Assembly: GCA_003194525.1 (NCBI GenBank)
Contig: NBIV01000041.1
Span: 1 to 64,000 of the forward strand
Direction: 5' to 3'
Source of the DNA: Gracilariopsis chorda
Lineage: Eukaryota > Rhodophyta > Florideophyceae > Gracilariales > Gracilariaceae
DNA: 64,000 nucleotides
Positions 62,122 to 64,000 of this stretch are shown in pieces (position 1 is the first letter of the stretch; each line of letters starts with the position of its first letter). Both the position numbers and the translations under genes were made by a program. The notes beneath the pieces are model-generated. The model had not been told where the DNA came from, ran no database searches, and saw nothing but the letters and a program-made list of their open reading frames with translations.

Positions 62122-63426
62122 ATGTCATCCTCAATCCCGACTTCAAGTTTCTATACGCAGAAGGCTGTGCTTCGGTATCCGTTCAAGACCCAACATGGGC
62201 TCCAAAGTATGCTTCATGCAGTTCGGAAGGACCCGAAACTACGCATTGAAACATTCTACACACAACAAGACGCCTTTGACCACGCTGACAAACAGGCGCT
62301 GCGCTTAAAAGTGTGGTCAAACGAAATAGATTCAAGTGGGAAACGACGTTACCTAACTGGCTCATACGAGGCGTTCTGGCGATTTTACTCCCGATGCCTT
62401 CGCAGATCAAACACACTGCACTTTTATGAAGTCATTCGTGAGCAGCGTGCAAGCAAGCTCTATTTTGATCTAGAGTTCAAACGTGAACAGAATGATTGTA
62501 ACTGCGAACGAATGATCGATGCTCTTATAGATTCCGTCGCGAAGTTAGCCTGCATCCCGATTCGAAGACACACCGAAGACGTTGTGGAACTCGATTCAAC
62601 TACTGAGGTGAAGTTTTCTCGTCATATTGTTTTTGAACATGTGGCTTTTTATGACAACGTCCATGCTGGTCTTTTCGCACACAAAGTTGTTCAAAAGCTT
62701 CAAGAACAGAATGAAAACCTAGTCATGGTGAACAAAGACGAAAGAAAGATACCGTTTGTTGACCTTGGGGTATACACGAAGAATCGATGCTTTCGTATCG
62801 TGGCAAGCTCTAAGTTTGGTAAGACTGCTCGTTTGTTACCGTTGAATCATGAAGGCGACCGAGTTTCAATATCGAAAGGGTTATTTCTTAAAAGTCTAGT
62901 GTGCAGCGTGAGAAAAGGAGTCTCTCTGAGAGGAAACCCGTCTCCATTGCAAAGCATGGCAAAAGTTGAACGGGAAAATCCATATTCCGCGGCTGAGACC
63001 CCAAGGTTCAAACGTGAAAAGGCATCTCTGCATCCACAAGTGGACAAGTATGTATATTCGATTATTGAACCACTTGGGGGGGGAATACACGGTGTGACTA
63101 TCTCTGGGGAGCACCTGCTCGTATATGCAATTAAGGGTGGATACAAATATTGTGCAAACGTCGGGAGGCATCACAAGTCTAATAACGTCCTCCTTATCGC
63201 TGACATGGGTAGTAAGTGTATGTATCAGAAATGCTTTGATCCAGATTGCCGTGGTTTTCGATCTCTGAGCTGGCCCATGCCTCCTTGGATTACTGACGAG
63301 ATTGGAGATGATGACCTGCTACGCGTAGTAGATGAAATTGAGGACGCAGGCGGCGGAATCAGCGACAATGCTTTGAGCGCCGTTTTGGATAACCATCTCA
63401 ATAAGAATCCTCCACATCCTCTTTAA
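62122..63426 (+). CDS. PRIMPOL: PrimPol, DNA-directed primase/polymerase
   Basis: 434 aa, ATG 62122. An archaeo-eukaryotic primase that re-primes stalled replication forks and bypasses lesions, in nucleus and mitochondria. Catalytic motifs: I KLYFDLEF with Asp116/Glu118, II FSRHIVF with Ser166/His168, III FVDLGVYTKNRCFRI with Asp214. A UL52-like zinc finger sits at about 344-376: Cys344, His351, Cys371 and Cys376, the same spacing as human Cys419/His426/Cys446/Cys451. After it comes an acidic segment, WITDEIGDDDLLRVVDEIEDAGG, which resembles an RPA-binding motif of animal PrimPol. Shorter than human (560 aa), mostly in linkers. Intact. Confidence 0.95.
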   Translation: MSSSIPTSSFYTQKAVLRYPFKTQHGLQSMLHAVRKDPKLRIETFYTQQDAFDHADKQALRLKVWSNEIDSSGKRRYLTGSYEAFWRFYSRCLRRSNTLHFYEVIREQRASKLYFDLEFKREQNDCNCERMIDALIDSVAKLACIPIRRHTEDVVELDSTTEVKFSRHIVFEHVAFYDNVHAGLFAHKVVQKLQEQNENLVMVNKDERKIPFVDLGVYTKNRCFRIVASSKFGKTARLLPLNHEGDRVSISKGLFLKSLVCSVRKGVSLRGNPSPLQSMAKVERENPYSAAETPRFKREKASLHPQVDKYVYSIIEPLGGGIHGVTISGEHLLVYAIKGGYKYCANVGRHHKSNNVLLIADMGSKCMYQKCFDPDCRGFRSLSWPMPPWITDEIGDDDLLRVVDEIEDAGGGISDNALSAVLDNHLNKNPPHPL

Positions 63427-63722
63427 GTAGACAAATACCCAATGACTGAAAAGGTTTTTGTCTCTGTGAGAGACCCAATCGCCAATCTGTTTTTCTTCCC
63501 TCAATGGCAGAGGTAAGACGAGTACAACTCGTCAAGTCGGATCGGCTTCAAGTTCAAGTGTTACCGCTTCTAACCATGTGTCTATGGGTTCAAAGCTTGA
63601 AGCCGTAGGCACATGGTTAGAAGCGGTAACACTTGATATTCATGAGCTAAACCGGTTCTTCTTCTTCTTTATTTTGGGTTCAATATGTCTGATTACGGCA
63701 TATTGATAGAGGTTTTTTCTTT
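63427..63722. other. Spacer after PRIMPOL with an inverted repeat
   Basis: No gene. It contains the 26-bp perfect inverted repeat at 63555-63635 and lies just past the 3' end of the LINE coding sequence. Confidence 0.55.
63555..63635. repeat. Perfect 26-bp inverted repeat, 29-nt loop
   Basis: The left arm 63555-63580 (CAAGTGTTACCGCTTC...) is exactly inverted at 63610-63635 (...GAAGCGGTAACACTTG). A second small repeat, GGCTTCAAG (63544-63552) with CTTGAAGCC (63596-63604), overlaps it. It may be a foldback element, or a hairpin in the 3' region of the neighbouring LINE. Confidence 0.9.
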
Positions 63723-64000
63723 TTATGAGAAAAACCTCTCTCTCCTAAGAAAGGCTAGCAACTTCTGTGGCCACTGGCGGACTATCTCCGCCAAAGTCTT
63801 ACCTTTTCTCTCTGCTGCGGCAGGAAGCTCGCGTCTCCTAGAATCTGTCCGCTTAGTACAACGAAGCACATAGTGTTCAGCGCTGTTGGTAGCGCGCGTG
63901 TTACAGTCACATCGTGATGGTTTCCCTTCTATGTAACTTGCAACAGGGTGAAGCTTCGGCGTGTGTCCTACATAGATCTGAGACAGCGTGACTTCTGCTT
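63723..64000 (-). CDS. C-terminal end of a LINE-type reverse transcriptase protein (partial)
   Basis: Open on the minus strand from the window edge to TAA at 63723-63725, about 91 codons. The product begins AEVTLSQIYVGHTPKLHPVASYIEGKPSRCDCNTRATNSAEHYVLRCTKRTDSRRREL. The GHTP step followed by CxC...EH...C is the typical end of ORF2 proteins of non-LTR retrotransposons, after reverse transcriptase and RNase H. Only the tail is in the window; no further break is visible in it. The 3' untranslated region would run into the inverted-repeat spacer. Confidence 0.75.
   Translation of the reverse strand, partial: AEVTLSQIYVGHTPKLHPVASYIEGKPSRCDCNTRATNSAEHYVLRCTKRTDSRRRELPAAAERKGKTLAEIVRQWPQKLLAFLRRERFFS

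Noticed and set aside
1-64000. CRISPR arrays, bacterial operons, rRNA genes
   Set aside because: No regularly spaced direct repeats of that kind, no rRNA-like sequence; the gene content is eukaryotic nuclear.

Overview
The window looks like nuclear DNA of a red alga (Florideophyceae, Chondrus-like; an inference from gene content, not proven). The host genes are single uninterrupted frames, tightly packed and on both strands. They include a lycopene cyclase with a simple Ser/Arg-rich plastid transit peptide and a kinesin carrying a starch-binding domain, which fits an organism that keeps starch in the cytosol.

The left two thirds (135-42144) is a nest of mobile DNA. Element A (135-11640, plus) is a Ty3/gypsy chromodomain retrotransposon with two LTRs. 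It abuts a truncated minus-strand copy, B1 (11641-20376), of a second related family. A short island (20377-22441) with a C48 (ULP1-type) protease frame separates B1 from a full-length plus-strand copy, B2 (22442-42144), which is bounded by a GAACG target duplication. B2 is interrupted by an 8.1-kb PIF/Harbinger DNA transposon (27308-35386; 21-bp terminal inverted repeats, TTA duplication). That transposon has a DDE transposase, a trihelix/Myb-like second gene, and decayed copies of host genes (valyl-tRNA synthetase; an EF-hand plus glyoxalase-fold protein). A and B both carry a long conserved frame in antisense between pol and the 3' LTR. Both are also filled with tiny perfect inverted repeats, mostly of the form CCNN-loop-NNGG.

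The right third (42150-63426) is host gene space: NOG2 GTPase (ribosome assembly), SF3B4 (U2 snRNP), a low-complexity YDTYRP-repeat protein next to an ArfGAP of the AGFG/AGD14 type with a similar tail, a 79-aa membrane microprotein, a PLAT-CBM20-kinesin-14, lycopene cyclase, PTAR1 and PrimPol. Several pairs are convergent or divergent with short spacers. The extreme right edge holds the C-terminal end of a LINE-type reverse transcriptase protein running out of the window on the minus strand.
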